Below, piece after piece: positions 1 to 8,145 of a DNA stretch of 64,000 nt. The stretch covers positions 62,001-126,000 of the forward strand of contig NZ_NFMA01000001.1 in assembly GCF_002161175.1 (NCBI RefSeq), in the 5' to 3' direction. The notes under the pieces were generated by a model that ran no database searches, was not told where the DNA came from, and saw only the letters and a program-made list of their open reading frames with translations. How positions within the stretch are numbered: the stretch's first letter is position 1; each line of letters starts with the position of its first letter. The DNA is from Flavonifractor sp. An100. Its GTDB lineage: Bacteria > Bacillota > Clostridia > Oscillospirales > Oscillospiraceae. Both the position numbers and the translations under genes were made by a program.

Positions 1-429
1 GGCAGTGGTGCCGGTGGCGGAGACGATGGAAGCCACCTGTTCCTTGGTGCGGCGGTAAGTGATCTGAATGTCTGCTTCGTAATAGGTGACCACAGAGGCG
101 ACACTGTATTTGATGTACTCCACCGCGTAGGCCCCCAGTGGGTCCTCCTGGTCAACTTCCAGGCAGGCGGCATCCAAATCCGCCTCCACGTCCTCCCAGT
201 CGCTGTACAGCCGCACAGAGCCTGTTTCCATGCCCTGGGAGACGAAGTAAATCAAAGCGTTAACTAGCTCCTGATAATTCTCTGCCCGGAGAATGGAGGG
301 GTCGCCTTCAGCGGCGGTGGGGGTCATATTGTGAGGGACCACATAAGAATATTCCCGGTTCAGCAAAGCGGAACAGCCGCTGAGCAAAATGGTTCCAGCC
401 ATCCATACAGCCACTATGGCCCGTTTCAT
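1..429 (-). CDS. Putative lipoprotein, 3' end outside the window
   Basis: Only the first 143 codons are present; the gene runs off the left edge. The product starts MKRAIVAVW and has a short hydrophobic signal ending in a lipobox, LLSGC, with Cys19 as the likely lipidation site, so it should be anchored to the outer face of the membrane. The visible mature part is acidic and mixed alpha/beta, with no motif I recognise. It is the last gene seen of a minus-strand run (topoisomerase genes, yitT-like gene), only 18 bases after the yitT-like stop, so it is probably co-transcribed. A purine-rich GAGGAGAG ribosome site precedes the ATG. Function unknown. Confidence 0.75.
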   Translation of the reverse strand, partial: MKRAIVAVWMAGTILLSGCSALLNREYSYVVPHNMTPTAAEGDPSILRAENYQELVNALIYFVSQGMETGSVRLYSDWEDVEADLDAACLEVDQEDPLGAYAVEYIKYSVASVVTYYEADIQITYRRTKEQVASIVSATGTTA

Positions 430-447
430 TGTGATCTCTCCTCGCGG

Positions 448-1320
448 TTAAATGTCATTTTGGCGGTAACGGCGGAAGCCTCTGCCCAGCACCTCGTGGG
501 CGTTGCAGACGATTAAAAAGGCGTCCGGGTCAATCTCCTTGACCGTCTGCTTGAGCACTACAATCTGGCGCTGCTTAAAGGCACACATAAGCACCTGCTT
601 TTCTTCCCCAGTCCAGGCCCCCTGTCCGTGGAGGATGGTCACACCTCGATCCAGCTGATGGACCAGTACGTCCAGCACAGCCTCGGTGCGCTGGGTGATA
701 ATATAGGCCACCTTAGCCGTGTCCATGCCATAGAGGACGCCATCCATCACCACGGTAGAAATGTAGAGGGAGATCAGACCGTACAGGGCACTGTCCAGGC
801 TGCGGAAGGCCAGCGCCACTGCGGCGATGACCACCAGATCTACCGCCAGAAGCAGCTGACCCATGGGAAGATGGCCAAAAGGGATTTTCAGCAGACGGGC
901 GATCAGGTCGGTGCCGCCGGTGGTGGCCCGCTGCAAAAAGACCATGCCCAGGGAGAGGCCTATGAGCAGTCCTCCAAATACAGAGGCCAGCATGGGGTCC
1001 ATAGGGGGAAAGGTGTAGGCGGCAGCGAGAAGGTCCACCGCCAGGGAGGAGACCGCCATGGCAAACAGAGAGGAGATGAGCATGCGTCCGCCCAAATATT
1101 TCCAGCCCAATAAAAAGATGGGGATATTGAGCAGGATAACTGCCACACCTACGGGGATGGCGGGTATAACCAGATGGACAATCTGGCCCACACCGGTGAT
1201 CCCCCCTAAGCTGATCTGGTTGGGGACATAGCACCAGTCGAAGCCCAGGGCGTAGATGGCGGAGGCCAGGACAATCCAAAGGTAGGAGCGGACAGCGGCA
1301 AGGGGCTTGTGATTGGGCAT
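448..1320 (-). CDS. YitT family membrane protein with C-terminal DUF2179 domain
   Basis: 290 residues. The first 200 or so contain five to six hydrophobic helices with the glycine-rich GGITGVGQ and RATTGGTDL segments typical of the YitT/YpjC family. The last 80 residues form a soluble DUF2179-type domain (AYIITQRTEAVLDVL, then a DRGVTILHGQGAWTG segment). The family is widespread in Firmicutes and its transport role is not settled. An AGGAGG lies 9 bases before the ATG and supports this start. The gene follows the ParC-like gene by 25 bases on the same strand, so it probably belongs to the topoisomerase transcript, though no functional link is apparent. Confidence 0.85.
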   Translation of the reverse strand: MPNHKPLAAVRSYLWIVLASAIYALGFDWCYVPNQISLGGITGVGQIVHLVIPAIPVGVAVILLNIPIFLLGWKYLGGRMLISSLFAMAVSSLAVDLLAAAYTFPPMDPMLASVFGGLLIGLSLGMVFLQRATTGGTDLIARLLKIPFGHLPMGQLLLAVDLVVIAAVALAFRSLDSALYGLISLYISTVVMDGVLYGMDTAKVAYIITQRTEAVLDVLVHQLDRGVTILHGQGAWTGEEKQVLMCAFKQRQIVVLKQTVKEIDPDAFLIVCNAHEVLGRGFRRYRQNDI

Positions 1321-1345
1321 AGCGGGAACCTCCTGAAAGATTCTG

Positions 1346-3589
1346 TTACATCAAAGACATCTGTTCCTCACCCCGGTCCTCTTCTTTCATAAGGGCTCCG
1401 GCGATGGGGAGGGAGCGGGCCCGGTACCGGGCGGCGTTGACGATGGGGGACTGGTCTAGAGGCAGTACCTTCTCCACCCGGTACTTGGGCTTCAGGGTCA
1501 TCACATTGACCCCCTGGGTGGAGCGGGTGGTCTTGGGATTGAGACTGGCGGTGTGGAAGATCATGCAGCGGCCTTCCGTGGAGATGACTGCAATTTCAAA
1601 GTCCTCCTTGAGTAGGAAGGCAGCCACCAGGGGGGCCTTATCGGAGTAGGCCCCGGTGAGCTTTTTCCGCTTGGTCTGAGTCTGATAGGCGCTCAGTTCC
1701 ACCCGGGCCACCTTGCCGTTGTCAAAGAAGAAGAGCAGGTTGCCGGAGTAGTCTCCGGGGATACAGGCCCAAATAGCCCGCTCCTCCGGCTCCATAGTCA
1801 GCTTGGAGGGCAGGTAGTCGCCCAGGGCACTGGCCTTGGTGTCGTCAAACTCGCTCAGGCGGGTTTTGTAGCACTGCTGCTTGTCGGTAAAGACCAGAAG
1901 CTCATCCTTGTTATTGGCCTCCCATTGCAGGAAGGGACCGTCTCCATCCTTGTATTTTTGGTCACTGGCCATGCGCAGAGACTGGGGGGTGATCTTCTTC
2001 AGGTAACCCTCCTGGGAGAAGAAGAGATGGACGGGGTAGTCAGGGGTGTCGTCCTCCTCAAAGGCCTCCGCCTGCACTTCGTGGTCGTAGATGATGTCGG
2101 TGCGCCGGGGGAGGGCGTACTTCTTTTTAACCTCCTCCAGCTCCCCGATGATGATGGATCGGATGCGCTTGGGAGAGTTCACCGTATCCTCGAGATCGGC
2201 GATTTCCTCCTCTAGGGCGTCCACCTCCTGGGTGCGCTTGAGGATGTATTCCTTGTTGATGTTGCGCAGGCGGATGTCGGCCACATATTCCGCCTGGACC
2301 TGATCGATGCCGAAGCCGATCATCAGGTTGGGCACCACCTCGGCGTCCTCCTCGGTGTCCCGGATGATTTGGATGGCCCGGTCAATGTCCAGCAGGATGC
2401 GCCGCAAACCCTTGAGCAGGTGGAGCTTCTCCTTTTTCCGCCCCATGGCATAGTATACCCGCCGGCGCACCGACTCCATGCGCCAGGCCACCCACTCGTC
2501 CAGAATCTCTCGAACCCCCATCACCTTGGGCATGCCGGCAATGAGGATGTTGAAGTTGCAGGACTGGCTGTCCTGGAGGGGGGTGGAGCGGAAGAGTTTG
2601 GCCATGAGCTTGTCCGGATCGGTGCCCCGTTTCAGGTCGATGGTCAGCTTCAGGCCGGATAGGTCGGTCTCGTCCCGGATATCGGAGATCTCCTTCAGCT
2701 TGCCCGCCTTGATGAGTTCCACCACCTTGTCCATAATGGCCTCTGTGGTGGTGGAATAGGGGATCTCGTAGACCTCGATGAGGTTGTTGGCCTTGTCATA
2801 GCGCCACTTGGAGCGCACCTTGAAGGACCCCCGGCCAGTGCGGTAAATTTCGCTCAGAGCAGCGGGGTCGTAGAGCAGTTCGCCGCCGGTGGGCAGATCG
2901 GGGGCCTTTAAGGTGGAGAGAATGTCGTGGTCGGGGTTCTTCAAAAAGGCGATGGTGGTGTCGCATACCTCCCCCAGATTGAAGCCGCACAGGCTGCTGG
3001 CCATGCCCACGGCGATACCCTGGTTGGCGGAGACCAGCACGTTGGGGAAGGAGGTGGGTAGAAGGGTGGGCTCCTTCATCTTGCCGTCGTAGTTATCCAC
3101 AAAGTCCACTGTGTCCTGGTCAATGTCCCGGAACAGCTCGGCGCAGATGGCGTCCAGCCGCACCTCCGTGTACCGGCTGGCGGCCCAGGCCATGTCCCGG
3201 GAGTAGACCTTACCGAAGTTGCCCTTGGAGTCCACAAAGGGGTGGAGGAGGGCACCGTAGCCCTTGGAGAGGCGGACCATGGTGTCGTAGATGGCGGCGT
3301 CGCCGTGGGGGTTCAATTTCATGGTAGCCCCCACCACGTTGGCGCTCTTGGTCCGGGCGCCCCCCAACAGCTTCATCTGGTACATGGTATACAGCAGCTT
3401 GCGGTGGGAGGGCTTGAAGCCGTCGATCTCCGGGATGGCCCGGGAGACGATGACGGACATGGCGTAGGGCATATAGTTCAGTTCTAGGGTTTGGGTAATG
3501 GGCTGCTCCAGCACCTCTGGGCGCAGCCCCATCACGTTGGGGTTGATCCCCTTGGAGGAAGCGCCCTCCGGGGTTTTCTTCTTAGGCAT
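1346..3589 (-). CDS. parC: Type II DNA topoisomerase, ParC/GyrA-like subunit
   Basis: 747 residues. This subunit cuts and rejoins DNA, working with the ParE-like ATPase encoded upstream to decatenate or relax chromosomes. The N-terminal winged-helix and tower region is intact: DGFKPSHRKLLY at residues 56-67, then the catalytic tyrosine at about residue 140 in AASRYTEVRL. A coiled-coil stretch near residues 450-500 and a shortened C-terminal beta-pinwheel follow. The quinolone-pocket segment reads NPHGDAAIYD, with alanine where E. coli GyrA has Ser83. The sequence looks like the divergent second topoisomerase of Clostridia rather than the main gyrase, so the symbol parC is by analogy. The start is supported by AAGGA 10 bases upstream. 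Confidence 0.88.
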   Translation of the reverse strand: MPKKKTPEGASSKGINPNVMGLRPEVLEQPITQTLELNYMPYAMSVIVSRAIPEIDGFKPSHRKLLYTMYQMKLLGGARTKSANVVGATMKLNPHGDAAIYDTMVRLSKGYGALLHPFVDSKGNFGKVYSRDMAWAASRYTEVRLDAICAELFRDIDQDTVDFVDNYDGKMKEPTLLPTSFPNVLVSANQGIAVGMASSLCGFNLGEVCDTTIAFLKNPDHDILSTLKAPDLPTGGELLYDPAALSEIYRTGRGSFKVRSKWRYDKANNLIEVYEIPYSTTTEAIMDKVVELIKAGKLKEISDIRDETDLSGLKLTIDLKRGTDPDKLMAKLFRSTPLQDSQSCNFNILIAGMPKVMGVREILDEWVAWRMESVRRRVYYAMGRKKEKLHLLKGLRRILLDIDRAIQIIRDTEEDAEVVPNLMIGFGIDQVQAEYVADIRLRNINKEYILKRTQEVDALEEEIADLEDTVNSPKRIRSIIIGELEEVKKKYALPRRTDIIYDHEVQAEAFEEDDTPDYPVHLFFSQEGYLKKITPQSLRMASDQKYKDGDGPFLQWEANNKDELLVFTDKQQCYKTRLSEFDDTKASALGDYLPSKLTMEPEERAIWACIPGDYSGNLLFFFDNGKVARVELSAYQTQTKRKKLTGAYSDKAPLVAAFLLKEDFEIAVISTEGRCMIFHTASLNPKTTRSTQGVNVMTLKPKYRVEKVLPLDQSPIVNAARYRARSLPIAGALMKEEDRGEEQMSLM

Positions 3590-3639
3590 TGGTATCCGTC
3601 CTTGCTATGTTAGAGTATCAGGAATGGGAAAGGGGGGGC

Positions 3640-3921
3640 TTACAGACTACCCACACCCAGCTCGCCCATGGGGTATTCGATGAGGTCGCCCTCAGGAGGA
3701 CGCGTCAGAGGATCTTGGGAGGAGGCAGACATCCTCTGCTCCAGCTCAAGGCAGAAGTCCTCAGTTTCCACATTTTTGGCGCTCAGCTCCAGGGACAGCT
3801 TGCTCTTGGAGCCGGAGCAGTCCAGACCCACCGTGGCGTTGCCGTCGTCGGCGAGGGACAGGGAAAGGGTCAGCGCCAGGGACAGGATCAGAGACAGCAG
3901 CTTTGAGATGTTCTTTTTCAT
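3640..3921 (-). CDS. Small exported protein encoded between the two topoisomerase genes
   Basis: 93 residues beginning MKKNISKLLSLILSLALT, a clear Sec signal peptide of about 25 residues with a probable cleavage after SLA. The mature part of about 68 residues is acidic, has a single-strand-like SKLSLELSAKN segment and two cysteines, and resembles no family I know. An AAAGGAG lies 9 bases before the ATG, as good as any in the window, so I consider it a real gene. It lies 69 bases after the ParE-like gene and 50 bases before the ParC-like gene on the same strand. A role with the topoisomerase is unlikely given its export, so the placement is odd. Confidence 0.65.
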   Translation of the reverse strand: MKKNISKLLSLILSLALTLSLSLADDGNATVGLDCSGSKSKLSLELSAKNVETEDFCLELEQRMSASSQDPLTRPPEGDLIEYPMGELGVGSL

Positions 3922-3990
3922 GATCTGGGCTCCTTTCTTCTGTGAAGTGAAATGGACAGCGCCTGGGGAAGAGGAGAGGCGTACAGGGGA

Positions 3991-5976
3991 TCAGCTGATA
4001 TCGGCCAGCTCCAGATATTTGTAGCCGTTATCGGCGATGTGGTTCTTCCGTCCGGTGAGGTCGTCTCCCAACAGCAGGTCGAAGACCTGGGCGGTGCGCT
4101 CCACATCCTCGGGCATCACCTTGATGAGCCGGCGGGTGGCGGGGGACATAGTGGTCAGGGCCATCATCTCCGGGTCGTTCTCGCCCAGACCCTTGGAGCG
4201 CTGGACATCCACTTTTTTGCCCTCCAGGGAGGCCACAATGTCGTTTTTCTCCTTGTCGGAGTAGGCAAACCAGGTCTTCTCCTTGCAGGTGATCTCGTAG
4301 AGGGGGGATTCGGCGATATACACATACCCCTCCTGAATGAGGGTGGGGGTGAGGCGGTAGAGCATGGTGAGGATGAGGGTGCGGATCTGGAAGCCGTCCA
4401 CATCGGCATCGGTACAGATGACGATCTTGTTCCACCGCAGGCTGCCCAAATCGAAGGCGGCCATGTCCTTGGCCCGCTTGTCGTGGACCTCCACCCCGCA
4501 GCCCAGTACCTTGAGAAGGTCGGTAATGATCTCACTTTTAAAGATTTTCCCATAGTCGGCCTTCAGGCAGTTCAAAATCTTGCCCCGCACAGGCATAATG
4601 GCCTGGAACTCCGCGTCCCGGGCCATCTTCACGCTGCCCAGAGCGGAGTCGCCCTCCACGATGTAGAGCTCACTGCGGCTGACGTCCTTGGTGCGACAGG
4701 GGACAAACTTCTGTACCCGGTTGGAGACGTCCATGGAGCCGGTGAGCTTCTTTTTGATGTTTAGCCGGGTCTTTTCCGCGTTCTCCCGGGCCCGCTTGTT
4801 AATGAGCACCTGCTCGCCGATGCGCTGGGCGTCCTGGGGATTTTCAATAAAGTAGACCTCTAGCTGAGAACGGAGGAAATCGGTCATGGCCTCCTGGACG
4901 AACTTGTTATTAATGGCCTTTTTGGTTTGGTTCTCATAGGAGGTCTGGGTGGAGAAGTTGTTGCTCACCAGCACCAGGGCGTCCTGGATGTCGGGGAAGG
5001 TGATTTTGCTCTCATTTTTGGTGTACTTGTTCTGCTGCTTGAGGTAGCTGTCCAGGGCAGAGACGAAGGCGGAGCGCACCGCCTTCTCCGGGGAGCCTCC
5101 GTGCTCCAGCCAGGAGGAGTTGTGGTAGTGCTCCATGAGCTGAATTTTGTTGGAGAAGCAGAAGGATACCGACAGCTTTACCTTATACTCCGGCTTGTCC
5201 GCCCGGTCCCGGCCCTTGCGCTCGGTCTGCCAGAAGACAGGCTGGGTGAGGGCGTCCTCCCCCACCAGCTCCGCTACATAGTCGGAGATGCCGTTTTCAT
5301 AGCGGAAGTCAGTAGTCTCAAACTTTCCTCCCGTCTGGAAGCGAAAGCGGAAGGTAATGCCCGCGTTGACCACTGCCTGCCGTTTCATCACGTCCAGAAA
5401 GTATTCCTTGGGGATGTTGGTGTCGGTAAACACTTCCAGATCGGGCTTCCAGTGGAAGGTGGAGCCCGTCTTTTTTCCACGGTCAGTGGGTTCCTTCTTC
5501 AGCCCGCCGATGTTTTCGCCCTTTTCAAAGTGGAGGGAGTATTTGAAGCCGTCCCGCCAGACGGTGGCGTCAAAGTATTCGCTGGCGTACTGGGTAGCGC
5601 AGGAGCCCAGTCCATTGAGACCCAGGGAATACTCATAGTTATCCCCGGCGTCGTTATTGTACTTGCCGCCGGCGTACAGCTCGCAGAACACCAGCTCCCA
5701 GTTATACTTCTGTTCCTTTTCGTTCCAGTCCACCGGACAGCCTCGGCCCTGGTCCTCCACCTGGATGGAGCCGTCCTCAAAACGGGTGACGGTGATGAGC
5801 TGGCCGTGGCCTTCCCGGGCCTCGTCGATGGCGTTGGACATAATTTCAAATACGGCATGTTCACAGCCCTCCAGCCCATCAGAGCCGAAAATCACGCCGG
5901 GGCGTTTCCGCACCCGGTCAGCTCCTTTGAGGGCGGTGATGGACTCATTGCCATAATTGGTTTTTTTCTGAGCCAT
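3991..5976 (-). CDS. parE: Type II DNA topoisomerase, ParE/GyrB-like ATPase subunit
   Basis: 661 residues. It binds and hydrolyses ATP to drive strand passage by the ParC-like partner encoded two genes downstream. A GHKL ATPase domain (residues 1-220; NAIDEAREGHG, the glycine-rich SLGLNGLGSCA lid) is followed by the transducer domain and a Toprim domain with EGDSALGSV near residue 420 and the metal-binding DADVDG near 505. I chose the ATG at 5976 because GAGGAAG lies 8 bases upstream; an upstream in-frame codon would add eight residues without a ribosome site. A promoter-like pair lies just upstream. Gyrase versus topoisomerase IV assignment is by gene context and divergence, so it is less certain than the family. 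Confidence 0.88.
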   Translation of the reverse strand: MAQKKTNYGNESITALKGADRVRKRPGVIFGSDGLEGCEHAVFEIMSNAIDEAREGHGQLITVTRFEDGSIQVEDQGRGCPVDWNEKEQKYNWELVFCELYAGGKYNNDAGDNYEYSLGLNGLGSCATQYASEYFDATVWRDGFKYSLHFEKGENIGGLKKEPTDRGKKTGSTFHWKPDLEVFTDTNIPKEYFLDVMKRQAVVNAGITFRFRFQTGGKFETTDFRYENGISDYVAELVGEDALTQPVFWQTERKGRDRADKPEYKVKLSVSFCFSNKIQLMEHYHNSSWLEHGGSPEKAVRSAFVSALDSYLKQQNKYTKNESKITFPDIQDALVLVSNNFSTQTSYENQTKKAINNKFVQEAMTDFLRSQLEVYFIENPQDAQRIGEQVLINKRARENAEKTRLNIKKKLTGSMDVSNRVQKFVPCRTKDVSRSELYIVEGDSALGSVKMARDAEFQAIMPVRGKILNCLKADYGKIFKSEIITDLLKVLGCGVEVHDKRAKDMAAFDLGSLRWNKIVICTDADVDGFQIRTLILTMLYRLTPTLIQEGYVYIAESPLYEITCKEKTWFAYSDKEKNDIVASLEGKKVDVQRSKGLGENDPEMMALTTMSPATRRLIKVMPEDVERTAQVFDLLLGDDLTGRKNHIADNGYKYLELADIS

Positions 5977-6031
5977 GATAAATCTTCCTCGCAATGTCAA
6001 AGTGGTGTTGTGTACATACTAATACAGACTA

Positions 6032-6061
6032 ATGATACCAAATCTTGTAGTCGAAAGTCAA
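6032..6061 (-). promoter_or_regulatory. Putative promoter of the topoisomerase operon
   Basis: Read on the minus strand, TTGACT is followed after 18 bases by TATCAT, about 55 bases before the ParE-like start codon. The -35 match is good and the -10 is moderate. No other promoter is evident between the divergent genes on this strand. Confidence 0.5.
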
Positions 6062-6142
6062 GGAAACCTGGCTGTGGCGGAAGAAGGGACGTATAAAAGA
6101 AAATGGTGCCTGCCACACTCAGGAGGAAAGGGGAGAGAAAGG

Positions 6143-6604
6143 GTGGAGCGGTTTCAAGTCATAGAGTCAGGGGAAGGAATTGAGGGCGCCATTCTGCGAG
6201 GATTGTCAGCAGGGAGTGCGGGAGAGGTGCTTGTGAGTGAGGAGCATCCGGCCCTGCTGGTGGTGTCTCCGGGGGCAGCTCAAAAGGGATTGGAGCTTCC
6301 AGCGGCGTGTCGTACGGTACTGCTCCCTGGCGATGCAGGAAATCTTTTGAAGGGACTGCGGGCGGCCAGTGCAGTCAGCTACGGGGCTTCTCCCCGGGAT
6401 AGTTTGACCATATCCAGCCGGGAAGAGGGGGTGATGTGGGCGGCACTGCAGCGAGAGCTGGTGACAGTAGACGGCCGAGTGGTAGAGCGACAAGAATTTC
6501 CCCTGCCTCTTCCAGGCGCGGGAGGAGCTCTGTCGGCGCTGGCGGTGGCGGGTGCTCTGTTGCTGCTGGGTGTTCCTCCCGAGGATTTGCGAGGCGGGTA
6601 TTAG
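6143..6604 (+). CDS. Conserved-looking hypothetical protein, faintly Mur-ligase-like
   Basis: 153 residues from a GTG preceded by GGGGAGAG; an AGGAGG lies a little further up. The open frame extends 37 codons further upstream, but that part lacks a ribosome site and looks non-coding. The product has SAVSYGASPRDSLTISS, ALQRELVTVDG and a small hydrophobic alanine/leucine helix near the C-terminus. The SYGASPRDSLTISS pattern recalls the substrate-binding end of Mur-type ligases, but there is no P-loop or other catalytic motif, so I do not assign a function. It is transcribed divergently from the topoisomerase operon and lies 115 bases before the GGDEF gene. Confidence 0.6.
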   Translation: MERFQVIESGEGIEGAILRGLSAGSAGEVLVSEEHPALLVVSPGAAQKGLELPAACRTVLLPGDAGNLLKGLRAASAVSYGASPRDSLTISSREEGVMWAALQRELVTVDGRVVERQEFPLPLPGAGGALSALAVAGALLLLGVPPEDLRGGY

Positions 6605-6627
6605 GGACTTTTGGCGGTTGGAAAAGG

Positions 6628-6656
6628 TGGACAAGGGGAGGGGGGTGTGCTAAAAT
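6628..6656 (+). promoter_or_regulatory. Putative promoter of the GGDEF response regulator gene
   Basis: TGGACA, a 17-base G-rich spacer, then TAAAAT, ending 63 bases before the chosen start codon. Five of six bases match the -35 consensus and the spacing is ideal for the housekeeping sigma factor. Confidence 0.5.
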
Positions 6657-6719
6657 AAAAAGGAAATATCTGGGGGATAGTGACAATAAGAAAGCAATCC
6701 CAAGGCTGGAGGGATGGGG

Positions 6720-8135
6720 ATGAAGCAGCAGACACCCACCATAATGATTGTGGATGATAAAGAACTTGATCGTGCTGTGCTGGCAGACATCCTAGGTGGG
6801 GATTACCAAATCGTGGAGGCAGACAGTGGAGCCCAGGCATTAAATCTGCTGCAGGAACGGGGCGGTCAGATCCATTTGATGCTGCTGGATGTAACAATGT
6901 CGAATGTCAATGGCTATCAGGTGCTGGAACAGATGAAAGAGCAAGGCTGGCTGGAACGGATTCCGGTGGTTATGCTGGTGGGCGAGAATCGAATGGACCA
7001 GGTGGAGCGGGCCTACCGAATGGGGGCGGACGATCATATTCAGGCGCCTTTTAATGGCCGGATTATCCGCCAGCGTGTGGCATGCAATTTGATGCTGTAT
7101 GCCCGGGAGAAGGAGTGGAACTGCATTCGTCCTTGGCGAAAATGGATTGAGGCTCCCTCTGACCGCACTATGCGCCTGTTGGAAAAGGAATGGACAAAAT
7201 ACCGTTTTTTTGCGTCTTTGTCCCGGGAAATCCAGTTTGAGTATGAGCCCGATTCCGACACCCTTAAAATTTCCGATTGGAGTGCCAATTATTTGGGACT
7301 GGACCGGGCAGATGTGAGCCCCAGTCGGGGCGATATCTTGTACCAGGTGGTGGACCGGGAAGATGTAGAGCGGGTGTGTGAGCTCCTTCGTGGGACCACT
7401 CCTGAGGAGCCGGAGATAGAATACTCCTGTGCCATTCGGGTCAAGGGAGAGCAGCGCTGGGGGAAGCTTTTGGCCATGGCTCTATGGAGTGAAGGACAGC
7501 CGCCAACCTATGACGGGGCAATTGGAAAGTTCGTGGATACCCATGAGGAGCATAACCGGATTAAAGTTTTGGAGCGAATTGCCTCTCATGACGGACTAAC
7601 GGGGTTGTTAAACCGAGACAGTGTGAGCCAGCAGGTGAACCGCTTGCTGGAAAGCTATCCGGAGAAAACATATGCGTTGGCTGTGATCGACCTGGACCAT
7701 TTTAAGGAAGCCAATGATAAGTATGGACATTTATTTGGGGATAACGTACTTAAATTTGTAGCGGAGAAGTTGAGAAAGAGTATACGAAGCACAGATCTGG
7801 CTGCCCGGGTGGGTGGAGATGAATTTCTGCTGTTCATGGAGTATACGGATCAGGTTTATAATCAGGTGGAACGTATTTTCCACTCCTTGTCAGGACACTA
7901 TGAGGAATTTCCCATATCGGTCAGCATGGGGGTAGCCCGCTCTGATCTTAATTTAGGGGGGTACGAGGTATTGTTTCGTCGGGCGGACCGGGCGCTGTAT
8001 GAAGCCAAGCGCCAAGGGCGCAACTGCTACTGCTTCTATGACGATTCCATGAAGGATATGCGCTCGGTGCTATCTCCCATTGAGAGCGACAGTAATCCGG
8101 ATTATTTAGAAAAAAATGAGAGACCAAAGGTGTAA
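6720..8135 (+). CDS. Response regulator with GGDEF diguanylate cyclase domain
   Basis: 471 residues. The N-terminal receiver domain (residues 1-120) has the acidic pair in IVDDKELD, the phospho-acceptor aspartate in LMLLDVTMSN and the lysine position near IQAPFN. A middle region of about 150 residues looks like a PAS fold. The C-terminal domain (about 310-445) carries NRDSVSQQVNRLL, DLDHFKEANDKYGH and the intact active-site motif GGDEF, so it should make cyclic-di-GMP when phosphorylated. No RxxD inhibitory site is obvious immediately before GGDEF (the preceding residues are DLAARV). I chose the second ATG because GGAGGG lies 6 bases upstream of it. No partner histidine kinase is in the window. 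Two c-di-GMP riboswitches occur 13-17 kb downstream. Confidence 0.9.
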   Translation: MKQQTPTIMIVDDKELDRAVLADILGGDYQIVEADSGAQALNLLQERGGQIHLMLLDVTMSNVNGYQVLEQMKEQGWLERIPVVMLVGENRMDQVERAYRMGADDHIQAPFNGRIIRQRVACNLMLYAREKEWNCIRPWRKWIEAPSDRTMRLLEKEWTKYRFFASLSREIQFEYEPDSDTLKISDWSANYLGLDRADVSPSRGDILYQVVDREDVERVCELLRGTTPEEPEIEYSCAIRVKGEQRWGKLLAMALWSEGQPPTYDGAIGKFVDTHEEHNRIKVLERIASHDGLTGLLNRDSVSQQVNRLLESYPEKTYALAVIDLDHFKEANDKYGHLFGDNVLKFVAEKLRKSIRSTDLAARVGGDEFLLFMEYTDQVYNQVERIFHSLSGHYEEFPISVSMGVARSDLNLGGYEVLFRRADRALYEAKRQGRNCYCFYDDSMKDMRSVLSPIESDSNPDYLEKNERPKV

Positions 8136-8145
8136 GGAGTTTGAT

